Of a DNA stretch of 64,000 nt, positions 28,101 through 39,653 are shown one piece after another. The position numbers and the translations under genes were made by a program. The stretch is taken from assembly GCF_026212465.1 (NCBI RefSeq), contig NC_080056.1, positions 11,265,089-11,329,088 on the forward strand, given 5' to 3'. Source of the stretch: Amaranthus tricolor (Eukaryota; Streptophyta; Magnoliopsida; Caryophyllales; Amaranthaceae). Under the pieces are notes generated by a model. That model made no database searches and was not told the DNA's origin. It saw only the letters and a list, made by a program, of their open reading frames with translations. Within the stretch, counting starts at the first letter, position 1. Every line of letters begins with the position of its first letter.

Positions 28101-28518
28101 AAAGTCAATACTGTAACTTGAGTGCCCACATGTATAGCACACTGCTCCACAAATGGTAATAAATAAACACTTGCTTTTTGGGTGAAATCAGTAAAACGAA
28201 AAACTGTGTAAAGAATGAATAAGATAGAGAGAAAATATATTGCCAAAAAAGAAAAATGTTGCAAAATCAGAACATACTAAAGAAGATGGTGCTAATTAAG
28301 AAGGATTAGGGGGAGTATTATATATAGAGGGCCAAATTTCAGTTATTATGATTGAGCAAGTGTCCGAGTGAGTGACTACTTCAAAAGTAACAATGATCTC
28401 CAAAAAGCTTTTCATGCCCCAATCTAGGATCAGGGAAAATATAAAGGTGTTGAAATCATTCACTTCCCATATAGTCTGATGTTAACACTTCTTTAAATCT
28501 TTGAATCAATATCAAATA
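25116..28518. other. Gene-free stretch with minor repeats
   Basis: atatcaatttgatattagg occurs twice, near 25202 and 25262. Two degenerate units of about 84 bp lie at 26024-26190. A 34-bp tandem duplication (ttcttttttataaataagat core) is at about 26368-26437. Bases 27430-27563 hold an imperfect gagagacgatctctc / gagaaaaaatctctcac inverted pair. No reading frame has recognisable similarity. Confidence 0.4.
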
Positions 28519-28606
28519 CTACGTCTGTCTCTTGAGTTTGCACCATAAGACTCCAAAAGCCCACATACTTGAGTCTTATGGTGCAAACTCAAAGGAACAT
28601 AGGTGG
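28519..28606. mobile_element. Tiny Stowaway-like hairpin MITE
   Basis: 88 bp flanked by TA (28517-28518 and 28607-28608). The inner arms 28532-28553 and 28571-28592 are perfectly complementary over 22 bases with a 17-base loop. The outer ends ctacgtctgtctc and ggaacataggtgg are looser inverted counterparts. Lies about 1.3 kb downstream of the RRM gene's stop codon. Confidence 0.65.
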
Positions 28607-29877
28607 TAATTTCTCATAACAGAAACAACAGATCTAAATCAAACAATAATGACTCATTGCAAGAAAGTTGAAACGTTGAAATTGCCTTAAGGTCGAGACT
28701 CCAAAACTATTTGATTATTCGATGGAAGCAAAGTAACAATGATGCTTGTAAACAAATGGTTCTAGATATCAACGTAAATACCGTGAAATTTCATTAACAT
28801 CAACAGAAATGCACCATACGATGAAACCAAATGAAGCTAACGCAATCTCGCCACCATATGCTGATATGCATATGAAAATGCCATCCAAAACATAATTCAA
28901 CTAAACAAATTTATATGAAATCCAAAAGCACAAAGAATAATATTGAGGTACAGAACAAAATACAGTAGCAAGTTACAAGAGCAGATGAGAGATGCAAAAA
29001 CCCCATAAAAACAAGGAAAACTGTAACATAGTAACAAATCGCGACTCACTAGAGGCCGCAGCAGAGCAGGGAAGAATATGCGAGGTAATCTCGTCATCCC
29101 ATGCTCCCTTTCTATTCATGCACAAAGTCTCCTGATCTCAAGTTTAAGATTATATTAAATTCCAAAGACTAGTTTCTGATATACTTGATTACACAGATCA
29201 TTTTAGAAAAGTTTATGTAGAATTAAATCCGAAATCTAAATAAAACAAAAAATTTGTAGGTGAAGGACTTTTATCAACAAGTAACGCAACAAGATACTTA
29301 TTGTGCCTTAATGAAATTCTTAGAAGATTGAAAGATCACGCGCAAAACTCTACGACAGAAATCCATCCCCAAACCCCCAACCCTCCCAAACACCAGGCCA
29401 ATAGACTAATTCCTGACAGACTACCCCAAAAGCAGGAATGTCTATAGAATCCAAAACCATCTTCAAGACCAAGTAGCATTGTCAAATGTACTCAGTCGAA
29501 TACATAAAAGTTATTAAGTATCTAAAAGCGAATACAATCTAGTATTTAAAGTTGCTAATAAAAGGGTACAAACTCATATGCACCCAGGCGTATATAAAAA
29601 GGTACAAACTCAACGCCCCATGTTATACACCCAAAATCCCACATATTGGTCCTAAAACGGACTCGGTATGAAATGTGCGCATTTTCTCCAACTGCAAGAA
29701 CATAGTATCAACCGCATTATTACAAACCTCCCATTTCAAGCAGATTCCTACATAAAAACGTTCTTCGATAATTTAGAGTGAATATTTGTTTCTGTTTCAG
29801 TTATAGCCTATAGAGCGATTAATGCCTAAGCCTCAGCAAATGAACAATGACGTTTATCACCTGCAAAATCCCATCGT
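28607..29877. other. Downstream region of the RRM gene
   Basis: Should contain the 3' UTR and poly(A) site of the minus-strand RRM gene in the part nearest 29877. No clear poly(A) signal could be singled out. No other coding sequence recognised. Confidence 0.4.
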
Positions 29878-32800
29878 TCAACGTTTTCTACGAAGTCCAC
29901 CACCTGACCTGGCAGGATAACGCGCAAACTGGAGCCTTAAATAAGGAGATTCTCGGTCGTTCTCATCGAACTTATAACCTGCAAAATCGAGCTTTACTCA
30001 CGCCGCAAAATAGACTATGGTAGAGGTTTATATGTATTTTGGGGTCATTACGAACCATAGTTACATAGAACGTGGAACGTAGCCACGTTCCACGATCCGG
30101 GAACGTTTGTCCCCAATCACCATGAAACGCGACCCAAATCGCTAAAGGTGACGTTCCGGTTTTTAAGACCTTTTTTGAAAGTATTTTGGCCTTCAGTTAT
30201 GAATTAAAGATAAAAGGTAAAAAAACGAATGAAAACTTGAAATCTAAAAAAATTCCACTTGAAAATAATTTCTTAAAGCATAACAATCATTTTAATTTAA
30301 TTTTGTTTTCAATTAAATATTTTATACATAATGTATCTCGTATCCAATTGTCCCCAAGTCAATCTAGGTTCCATTCCATGTTTCAGAACCCGTTCCCCGT
30401 TCCGAACCAAATGTCGTTCCACGTAACGTTACGAACTATAATGTACCATAACTTACATACATTCAAACTAGAACACTATTATATGTTCTTGAAACGTAAC
30501 AGCCAGAATTCGAGGGTCAGCTTACAAGGCCAGACATACAGGAGAGGAAACAGTTAAACCTAATGTCCGCAACTCAAAAAGAAAAGAGATGCCAGCTCCC
30601 CTTTGAAACAGAAAGAGTAGCAGGGCAAACAAAAGTGGTAATCAAACTAGGGTAAAGAACTAAACAAGCCTAGCAACAAGGCTCAGATGTCAAGGCTTTC
30701 TAAATTCATGTGGCTGGCCATCCAAGCTTTATGGACCACGTTAATCCAAACTGTAATTTAAAAAAAGGTGACGATGAAAAGTATCCATCAGCAAGGTCAA
30801 ACCACATCTGAAGACCAGTGGCACACACAGAACAGTCTATTTCACTCTCTACAACAATAGCGTTTTACAATTCTGCACGGAGCAGTTCCTTGGTGGTGCG
30901 TTGCAACAATAAGATTATTAATCTATAAAAGAAATATCTTGTGTGATAACTATCTGGACTTCAAGACCAAAATATCTTGATGACAGGGAAATGAAACCAC
31001 CATAGTTGTAGAAACTAGTATGAGTTAGAAAATTTCTAAATCTTGAAAAGGAAGGTAACTTTACGCAAAACTCTACATTATTAAAAGCAGGGACTATTAC
31101 TATAAGTAGGCAAAGAAATCCAATCTTCTATATACTACCTGGTGTTTAACAATTAAATTCCATTTTCAATAATGAAGGCAGAACTCATTTCCGAGGTATC
31201 TGATGCGCAGAACCAGACAAGAAAGAGGTGAAGCATAGCTCAACTAATACAATTCCAAGAATTTGGTACAACCGAACAAATTTTAAACATGTTTTATTGG
31301 AGGCATAAATATCAAAATGCAGCACTTTTTGCCCAGCCCTCAACCCTTCAAATCAGCCAAAGGCCCATCCAATAAAATCCTAGCAGATATCTTCATATAT
31401 GTTATCAAACCACTATCCCTATGAGTTCACCCTTCAAAGTGACACATGGTGCAACGAAATATCAGGGTAAAAGAATAGGGGCAAATCTCAATTTATACTC
31501 CTAACAACATTGGGAAAAGCAAAATGAATTGCAAACCCATGCAATTATGCTATTCTAGCTTATGGTCTGCATGAAAAGTTCCTCAATTCCATCAACTTTA
31601 TTAAATAAATATTAGTAAAAAAAAAAACTTGACTCGTGTCAGACTCTAAAAAAGTCTAATATACTTGCATTTACAATTCAATCATCACAAGTTCAAAAGC
31701 AGGATTAGTACAAGAAAACGATACAGACAACCCAAAGGATCCCTTGCTTAATCCCAATTGTAATATTGAAAAGCCTCCAAAGATAAGAAGAAAAAGTTAA
31801 CATTTAACAGAGACATTAAGTTCTATATTCTCATAAACAACGTCGTATGTTACCCGTGCACATAGATAACAAGGTCAGAATCTCCCTTGGCCCTTATCGG
31901 ATATGGAACAATAGAAAAAATATTTTCTAGTAACAAACAAAACAAAGCTCTCAAACCAATCATTGACCTCATGTAGAACTGAAGAATTAGAACACAATTA
32001 GTGTCACACCATTTCTTCTAAGCTCATTTGAATAGTAAAGATTGGATCATATATTCAACACATGTCAAGGCAACAGTTCTAGAAAAGAGAAGTCCAAAAC
32101 CTTCATTCCTAGAAATCAAGCTCCTAATTTGCACCTCCACAGTAGTTTTGACAAAAATAAAACAAGCATGTAATGGATCACTAAGATCAAATGAGATTAC
32201 ATAGATGTACAAAGTTGATACAAACAAAAGAAAAACCTCAACTAACTCACCTTGCAAAGCATCCAGAGCTGTTGCAGCATGGGCAGGGCTTAAAAAGTCA
32301 ACAAAACACAGCACAAATAGATCTGACCCAGACTGCACATTAACATTATACGTAAGTCCATATCCATGAAAAACGTGATATAAAATTAGTGGAGTAAACA
32401 AAATTCAACATACATGTCTTGCTTCCTTGGTTACAAGCCTGACTTCCTTGTAGCCTACGAAGGGACGAAAGATGTCTGCCAAAAGAAGTAAAGGAAACAA
32501 ACAGTCCCAGATCCTTTATTGTGGGGGGGGGGGGGGGGGGGGGAGGGGGCTCAACGATAATAGAATATATGAAATTAAAAATAGTTTTCCAAAGTAAAAA
32601 CTATCAACACAAGGATACGGGCCACTTCCCTGCTTGTACAGTTTGCAGGCAATCCCTCAACAAAGAGAGTACTACTGGCATCAGGCGGAAGAGGAACCTC
32701 CGACCTTCCAGATACAAGATTAGAACCCTGTCCTTTAGCTGACAGCCCAGGATCCATTATCCCAAAATTTGCCATACGAGGATCGCTTACAATACGCGGG

Positions 32801-35134
32801 TCACCAGAAATGCGTGGATCACTACCCATGCGAGGATCATGAACAACATGACCAGACACTCCAGAACCAGGTAATCTACTTAAATCTGCCCCTGGATATG
32901 CTTGCTGAAATAATTGAACTTTGTATTCACATCAGACATATCCAATCACAAATAAAGTAAAGGCCAGAAAAAGATTATTAAAGCTAAGATTTTACCCCAC
33001 TCTGTAGATAATGATCATAAGATTGATTTATAGCTTCAGTATCTCTTACTGCATGCTGAGTAAGCCTGTTATCTTCCTGAGGATAATAACCTATCATATC
33101 ATGCCCAGATGGTATGTCTACAACATCAAACCAAGAATTCAGCAAATTATGCAGCACATATTACCCCTTTAGCTGTTTTTAATGCACAAATAAGTCTACA
33201 GCTTCAACTTTGACATTTGACTTATCTAAATCACTATAATAAACAAGTAATTTTATGAATTCTGATATTACTTAAAATGTATCCAATATACTTTTACTTC
33301 CAACTTTTTTAAAAAGATATTTTAAAAACCATTATTTTGCAATCAAGTTAAAAGTTGAAGTTGTGCCAGTCTTAAGAGAAAAAATGGAGTAGCAATAAAT
33401 AAAAAAAGAATTTGGAGAAACAATGTGAAGACAAGAGCATAATGTGTCAATGACATTATAGGCAAAACTGAACACATAACAGGACCCGTAAGAATAAAAC
33501 ATGAAAGGTACAACTAATAGTGACCTGGTAACGATAATGTCACACTGTTCAAACAGTTACCATTTTATGAGTATACCATTAGTTTAAATTGCATCTACTT
33601 TCTAAAGACGTATGAATGGCAGTAGAGATATTGTAGCTGAACCCTGATCAAACATAAATTTAGAGTCATACGTACGCACAAAGTTTGTTTACTAATTTTC
33701 TTCTATTTAAGGGAGAAAGAAAAATAATGATTGTTGAAGACAAAATAGAGAAAAGTCTCATAAATATTCACTAGACCCTACTCCAGTCCATCACGCACCC
33801 AGCCACCAAACCCTCAATTGGAGTTTGTAAATAGAAGGCTTAATGATGCTTTCAACAGAACAAACAATTTAATTCTTTAGCAGAAAATGTGAACTATCAT
33901 TTTTTCATAGCAAGATGTGAAAGCAGTAAGGGTATTATATCAATAGTCTAATTACCTTGCATGTAGAAACCTGGTTTGTCTATATAAGTTTACTATGTAA
34001 GTCATTAAGGACTAAAGAAACAAGGAATTGTATATGAAGACACCAATGATTTAGTGTTTTACCAAGATTAAAAAGAGTTAACTGACATACAAACTTTTAA
34101 AAATCAATATTTTAACCAGTTTGGCAACAAAGGTAACACAAGGACTAGAGCAAATAGCGCCCTATCAAACATTGGGTTCCACACAAGTTGCTTGCTTATA
34201 GATATCGGCCTTGTTTAGTAAATGACTTTTTTGTCGACTTGTTAGTTAGCCTTTTGGCTTGTCTTGTTGATTGGTCAAAATTATTAGGTATATGAGATTC
34301 ATGTAGACATTGGCTTTTATGCCAAAATCAAAAAACTAATGAGTAGCTTTTTTCATTGCTTTTGACTTGTTAACTCATTTTTCTCTAATTTACGATGAGC
34401 AGCCAATTGTCAAACACCATGTCCTACAAAAATCCTCTCCCTTTCCAAGATAATGTTGTTCTTTAAGAAAAGAGATCTAAAATTATCCTGAAAATATATA
34501 CTTCATAAGTCCTAAAAAGATAACAATTTCCTCGTTCCAAACTCATAACCTACCCCTTGAGAAAGTATTTCTCTTGAAAAAAAACATAAGTTGTACAATC
34601 TGCAAGCAAATGCAGACACCATTACACAATTACCCGTTAAATCCATCACAACGAGTTCTGGACAGATTAGTAAAATTGTAAACAGGAATTCAGGAAAACC
34701 CATCAAACATCATTTGAACCTCATAAACATAATCACCATTCAACATTAAACTTCGAGAATATATAACTATCGAGACTAATACCGAACATAAATATATAAA
34801 TGCACCTACTTTTACTAAACAAATTGAATTAATCAAATGTTAACTAAAACCCTAAAAAGTAGAGAAAAAAGAAAATTAAGGATCCTAACAGCAAACTACA
34901 ATCCTTAAAGCATCTAACTATATAATTAAATAAATAAAAAAGAAAGAAAATATTTTCAAGCATCTAACTAATCTTCCATTTCTTTGTTACAGAAAAAACC
35001 CTAGTTTAACCAAGAACAAAAGAAGGAGAGATACGAAAAAAAAGTATACCATAATCAGAGCGGGGACGTTTCCCGACAAGTGGCGCAGCGGGCTGTTGCC
35101 TAGAGTCGGTGTACCTCCATTGTGCATCTGACAT
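29878..35134 (-). CDS. Nuclear speckle RNA-binding protein (NSRa/NSRb-like), single RRM
   Basis: Plant RRM protein related to Arabidopsis NSRa/b, nuclear speckle factors linked to alternative splicing and long noncoding RNA binding; animal RBPMS is a distant relative. Exons on the minus strand: 35134-35050, 33117-32996, 32904-32619, 32475-32414, 32332-32251, 29978-29878. All five introns are GT-AG, giving 738 bp and 245 aa. The RRM spans about residues 144-233, with RNP2 LFVEGL at 149-154 and an RNP1-like VLCFVDF at 192-198. The linker holds four DPR tripeptides (residues 92-112), and the tail is basic and glycine-rich (SGGGLRRKR). The conserved PPDASSTLFVEGLP and FRPFVGYKEVRLV wording supports the family call. 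The first ATG (MSDAQWRY) sits in a good position after the UTR. A long-inverted-repeat transposon begins 101 bp upstream, so promoter use may be altered. Confidence 0.9.
30053..30442. mobile_element. Probable MITE in the last intron of the RRM gene
   Basis: The ends tagttacatagaacgtggaa and ttccacgtaacgttacgaac are inverted counterparts around cgtggaacg, with further accacgttcc/ggaacg blocks inside. About 390 bp, non-coding. No confident target duplication, so the superfamily is left open. Confidence 0.45.
32523..32549. repeat. G homopolymer in intron 3 of the RRM gene
   Basis: A run of 21 G, one A, then five G on the plus strand. In the gene's sense this is a poly-C tract about 50 nt upstream of the intron 3 acceptor, in an intron of only 143 bp. 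Homopolymer length is prone to sequencing error. Confidence 0.9.
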
Positions 35135-35234
35135 TTTCGCTTTCGTGAGAGAAGATAAGGAAATTACAGAAGAGAATAGAGAGACTTCACAAGAAAAAAT
35201 TTAAAACGACCCAAGGTATATTGTTGATACGAAC

Positions 35235-35994
35235 CGGGTTTTTTTTTTTTTTTTTTGAAATTCCACATAGTAATATTGGATTTTCTACGTGGTAATAAGT
35301 CTTTTTAAAATTTATGTGGTAACTTTAAGGTTTATTTAACTAAATCTTTGTGACCTTTTTACCTCAAAAACATTTGGAAAACGTCTATTAGTATGGATTT
35401 TCATATTTCTGAGATTTAAACATCAAAAATTCTCCCAAAGATCATATTTTTCCTAATTTTCTAATTTCAATTCATCAATTTCTCTAATTTCTCAACCTCT
35501 AGTTTCCTAATCCTAATTCTCCAATTCTCAAAGTTTAGCAACAAATTTCAAGAATTCAGCTATTGGTAGATTAATTTCAAAAGTTTTGGGTCAATTTTGT
35601 TTGGTTTACCCAATAATTCGTTTGTTTTAGCAAGTAATAAAGATAAGTAACTTTAATTTAGAGTTTGAGAAATTTGTTATCACACTTTGAGAAATTGAGG
35701 GATTAGGATTAGGGAATTAGGGATTAGAAATTAGAGAAATTGGGGAATTAGGTTTATAAAATTAGGGAAAATGTAATCCTTGGAATGATTTTCGATGTTT
35801 GAATCTTAGAAACATGGCAACCGCGACTAATATATGGTTTCCTAACGTTTTTTTGGTTAAAAAGGTCATGGAGGTTTAATTCGATAAACCTCAGGATTAC
35901 TGCATGAATTTAAAAAAAAAAACTTTAGTTACCACGTGGAAAATCCAATACCTTAAGGTTACCACGTGGATTTTCTCCTTTTTAAAAAAACCCG
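35235..35994. mobile_element. Long-terminal-inverted-repeat (foldback/MULE-like) transposon upstream of the RRM gene
   Basis: About 760 bp starting cgggtttttttt and ending aaaaaaacccg. The two halves are inverted copies of each other over roughly 350 bp, including the pairs ttggattttctacgtggtaa / ttaccacgtggaaaatccaa and tttcctaatcctaattctcc / agggattaggattagggaat. No open frame. Long inverted repeats suggest a Mutator-like or foldback element, but I found no matching 9-10 bp target duplication. Confidence 0.65.
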
Positions 35995-36819
35995 AATATA
36001 TTATTATTTCCTTTGTTCCTTAAAGAAGTTCTCACAAAAATTGAGTAAACATTAAAAAAAATTGAATCTTTTAGATAACAAATATATTATTTTATTGAAT
36101 TCTTCACAAAGTACCTATTCTAAGTCTTAATTTTCCTTCACTAATGATTTAAGATTTAAAGTTGTCAATTTTAACACTTAAAAAGCAAATTCCAATGTCT
36201 AAAATGCCAATTTTAATCTTTAAAATGACAATTCCAAAAGATAACTTTAAAAATAAAACTAAATCATTTTCAAATAAAATTTAATAGATAGATTTACTAA
36301 ATGATTTAGGCTTGTGAGTAGTCACAGGTATGTTGTCGTCTCACAAGAGATTTACTGTTTAGTAGATGTCTCTATTACTTTTTCACCATTATTCCGGTCG
36401 CCCCATGACATTGATACATTTGAAAATCACAATTAAAAATTAGTGGGGACATTAAAAAGCAGTGAGGATATTACCAAAATAAAACTATATATAGCAAAGT
36501 AAAAGAGATCCCATAAAATAAAAATATTGACAAACTCATAGGGATAGAGAAAATACATGCTAATATTTTAACATCTATTTTATAACGAAAAGTAAAACTC
36601 AAAAAAATTTCCTTTATTTTTTCCATCAAGTAATAATTTACTCTTAATTTCTTTTAGGTAATGAAAATAATACTAACTCTCAATTTCTTTTTTTTAATAC
36701 ATATCTAAATCTCACAGATGATTAATTAAAGAACTATTATCTTTATAATCTTGAAGAAATACTACATAATTATGGTAGTTCAATGATGAGCATGTCATGA
36801 AATGTTCCCGAGTGATATG
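35995..36819. other. Intergenic DNA, nothing recognised
   Basis: AT-rich with stops in all frames. No inverted repeat or motif stands out. Confidence 0.45.
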
Positions 36820-37408
36820 ATAGTCAAAGATGGTCAAAATAAGCTAATCATGAAAGAGCTCAATTACGATAAAGAATCATTGGAAGCTAAACTTCATAAC
36901 CTACTCCTGTTGATGACTGTACAGCAAACCATAATATATAATAATATTAATAGAACAATTGAAAAAGGTAAGTGAGGTGTTTTTTGCTACATAGACAAGG
37001 TGAGACGAGAAATATATTTATGTGGAAGATCTTATGTGCATGTCTAAGATCGATGGGTGAAATTGTCTTTCTTATTGCTTCAAGTGGCATAGCAATGTTG
37101 TTACTTCCTAAAATAAGAACTACATATTCACAATTTGGGATACCCTTTATGTTAATGAAGATTTTATGTGTAGAGATATAGAACCAAATAATTAGTTGAC
37201 AAAACTCCTTAAAAGAACCAAGCTAATAATATGGGATGACGCCTCAATAATTCACAAGCATTATTTTGAAGCTCATGAATTTGATAGGAGCTTACGTGAT
37301 CTCATTCGTTGTTTAGATAGAAAGTCATCTACGAGAAAATTATCAGAAATAACTTTGCCTTCAAACTCTTCATTCACGTTAACTGTTATTTCAACTGTCA
37401 AATCCTAG
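36820..37408 (+). pseudogene. PIF1-type helicase fragment (Helitron remnant)
   Basis: Conceptual translation in shifting frames gives ...MKELNYDKESLEAKLHNL, then a degraded P-loop region followed by FMWKILCACLRSMGEIV, then IASSGIAMLLL and SQFGIPFML. A second frame (37196-37408) has LLKRTKLIIWDDA and FEAHEFDRSLRDLIR. This order matches plant Helitron PIF1 helicases: the leader helix, Walker A, the SSGIA block and the Walker B IIWDE(A) region. The lysine-bearing GGTGKT motif is destroyed (GETRNI), stops separate the pieces, and the rest of the helicase and the Rep domain are absent. A dead fragment. Confidence 0.8.
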
Positions 37409-37651
37409 ACTCCTGAGTGGGGAAGGGAATATTATAATTTTTCGTCATCTCAAATAAACATGTGATCAATATCAATCACATAAACATAACTATAACATGT
37501 AATCAACACATGGTCACACAAGCACAAAATAAAAAAATTGAATAAAAGTTATTTGAAAAAAAAAACATCTTTTCTTTTTTTTTTTGAAAATGTCGGCTAT
37601 CGAGAACATTCTTTTACATGGAACCGAAGTTCTGCGATTCGAGTAACTTTA

Positions 37652-37672
37652 GCTCTGATACCACATGTAACA
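37652..37672 (-). other. LTR end and primer binding site of a truncated LTR element, minus strand
   Basis: On the minus strand the sequence reads tgttaca, two bases, then tggtatcagagc. This is an LTR terminus followed by a perfect tRNA-Met primer site. The LTR body would extend to higher coordinates (about 37666-38160 and, beyond the nested insertions, 39924-40420). The internal region below 37650 is lost within about 100 bp. Confidence 0.6.
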
Positions 37673-38190
37673 GGAGCGGAAATTTCGATACATAATTAAC
37701 ATATAATAATAATGTTTAATAGAAAAATATTGCGGATGTCTCAAAATGTCGAACTGTTAAAAACTTTATATCATAAAAACTGAAACTGTTTAAAACAAAA
37801 GTAAAATATTATATCTATAAGAAATATTGTTTTCTCAAAATGAAAAAAATACATCATCATCATCAAGTCATCAATAAAGACACAAAAAGCAACAAAGTTC
37901 TCGATAAACAGTAATTGTTGCGGCCTAGATCGGAACCCGAACTAAATCCTGCGAAATGCTACCATCCATGATACCGATGACATCCGATTAAATCGGTCAA
38001 CGCTTAATGCCGAGCATAACTTTTTATCAAGCTCAAAATACGGAAATTATACGCTACATTTACAAAATAATAATTTAAGTACGAACTTATAATTAATTGA
38101 CATCCCTGTATACTTTTACCATATTCTTTTTCTGTTCCATACTTTTGAGTAATTAAGATACCATTTCAATCTTACGATGGGTGACATCTC

Positions 38191-39401
38191 TAGGGCTGAA
38201 CAGGGTTTGGTCTAAACCGTAAACCAAACCGGACCAAACCGTAATTTAAGTATTTGGTCTGGTCTACGGTCTGAATGGTCTGGTCCGTTTTTTTTTTTTT
38301 TTTTTAAAACGGTTTACGGTCCGGTCCCGGTTTTTAAATTTGTAGACCAAACCGGACCAATAAACCGTAATAAACTCTAAGTCTCTAATATTAGGGATTA
38401 GGGCAAACATTTCTCAATAAACAAACATTTCCTTCGCCTCCTGCCCATTCTCCTCTCCCATTCTCCTCCCATTCCTCGCCTCCTGCCTTCAACTCTGAGT
38501 CTCTGAAGTCGACAGTCGCCTCGCCTCGCTTCCTTCAACTGTTCAAGCTTTAACCCATCGACAGTCGACAGACGCCAGACGCCAATCGACAAACGACCTC
38601 CTTCAAAGACGCCTCTGCTTCTGTGGTTCTTCGAGGCTTCGACGCTCCTCCTCCAATCTTCATTCTCCAATCTCACCATTCACCACGGAATCAAGTGTAG
38701 AATCTCGTAATGTAAGTATATTGGTTGATTTTTTTGATTTTTAGGGTTTTTTTTATCAGTTTTTGATTTTTAGGGTTTTTGTTTCATCCTCCATTTGATG
38801 ATTACTGGAATCAGTTTTTGAAGTGGTTTATGAATTACTGGATATCTTCTATTCTTTTGTTTTGATGATTACTGGATATCTTCTGTTTTGATGATTATTG
38901 GTTTATGAATCTTGACTTATCATATATTGATTAAGTGTTGTAATTTTGATGTAATAATGTGATTAATTGTGAGATGTATCATGTAATGTTTGATATGCAA
39001 GAAGGTGAAGACTGAAGATCAATGAGCATTATATGAAATAGTGAAATAAGGTTAAATATTTGTGGGTATTCTTAGGTTGTTTGTAAAATAGTGTAATAAG
39101 TGTTTTATATGCTTCCATCAAAATTATATATATATGATTTGGATATGTTGAATGTTAATTTTGTTTAAATAGTTGAATGTTGTATTACTTGTTTGAATGT
39201 ACAGGCACAACATCTGAAATGTACACAAAAATAATAAAAAACCGTAGACCAGACCAGACCAGACCGTTCTAGAACGGTCTGGTCTGGTCCGGTCTGGTCT
39301 CTTGACTGGTCTGGTCTGGTCTGAAAAATTTCAGACCGGAATTTCTGGTCTGGTCTGATTTTTCTGTCAAACCAGACCAGATCGGACCGTGTGCAGCCCT
39401 A
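38191..39401. mobile_element. Non-autonomous hAT element with dense subterminal repeats
   Basis: The terminal inverted repeats tagggctgaaca and tgtgcagccct are flanked by a perfect 8-bp target duplication gacatctc (38183-38190 and 39402-39409), the hAT signature. About 150-200 bp at each end are packed with ggtctggtc/gaccagacc units. The interior (38400-38710) is GC-richer and pyrimidine-rich like a plant 5' UTR, and meets a gtaagtat donor-like site at about 38711. It may be the leader of a lost transposase or a captured host segment. No transposase frame remains. Inserted in the 5S-like part of the Cassandra 5' LTR. Confidence 0.88.
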
Positions 39402-39653
39402 GACATCTCCTGGGAAGTTTTTCCAGGCGCGCACGAGTGAGGCCAAAGTGCGTTGGAAAGACTTGTGTTGGTTTGTGGGGCTAGTCTACAATCTCCATGA
39501 GTAATCACCAGCGGTCCGAGGGGCCGGGGTGTTACAAATGGTATCAAAGCAACCCTGCGACCGTGGCTAATTGTGTATTCAGTGCACCTAGCGGGGGAAA
39601 AGATCTTGAAACTACGGTCCAACGAGGATGTTGTATTCCTAAGTGGGGGTGAG

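Noticed and set aside
32521..32742. 73-codon plus-strand frame beginning with poly-Gly
   Set aside because: Created by the G homopolymer and the antisense of RRM exon 3.
38398..38679. 93-codon minus-strand frame
   Set aside because: Antisense of a pyrimidine-rich leader-like region inside the hAT element; Arg/Glu-rich low complexity.
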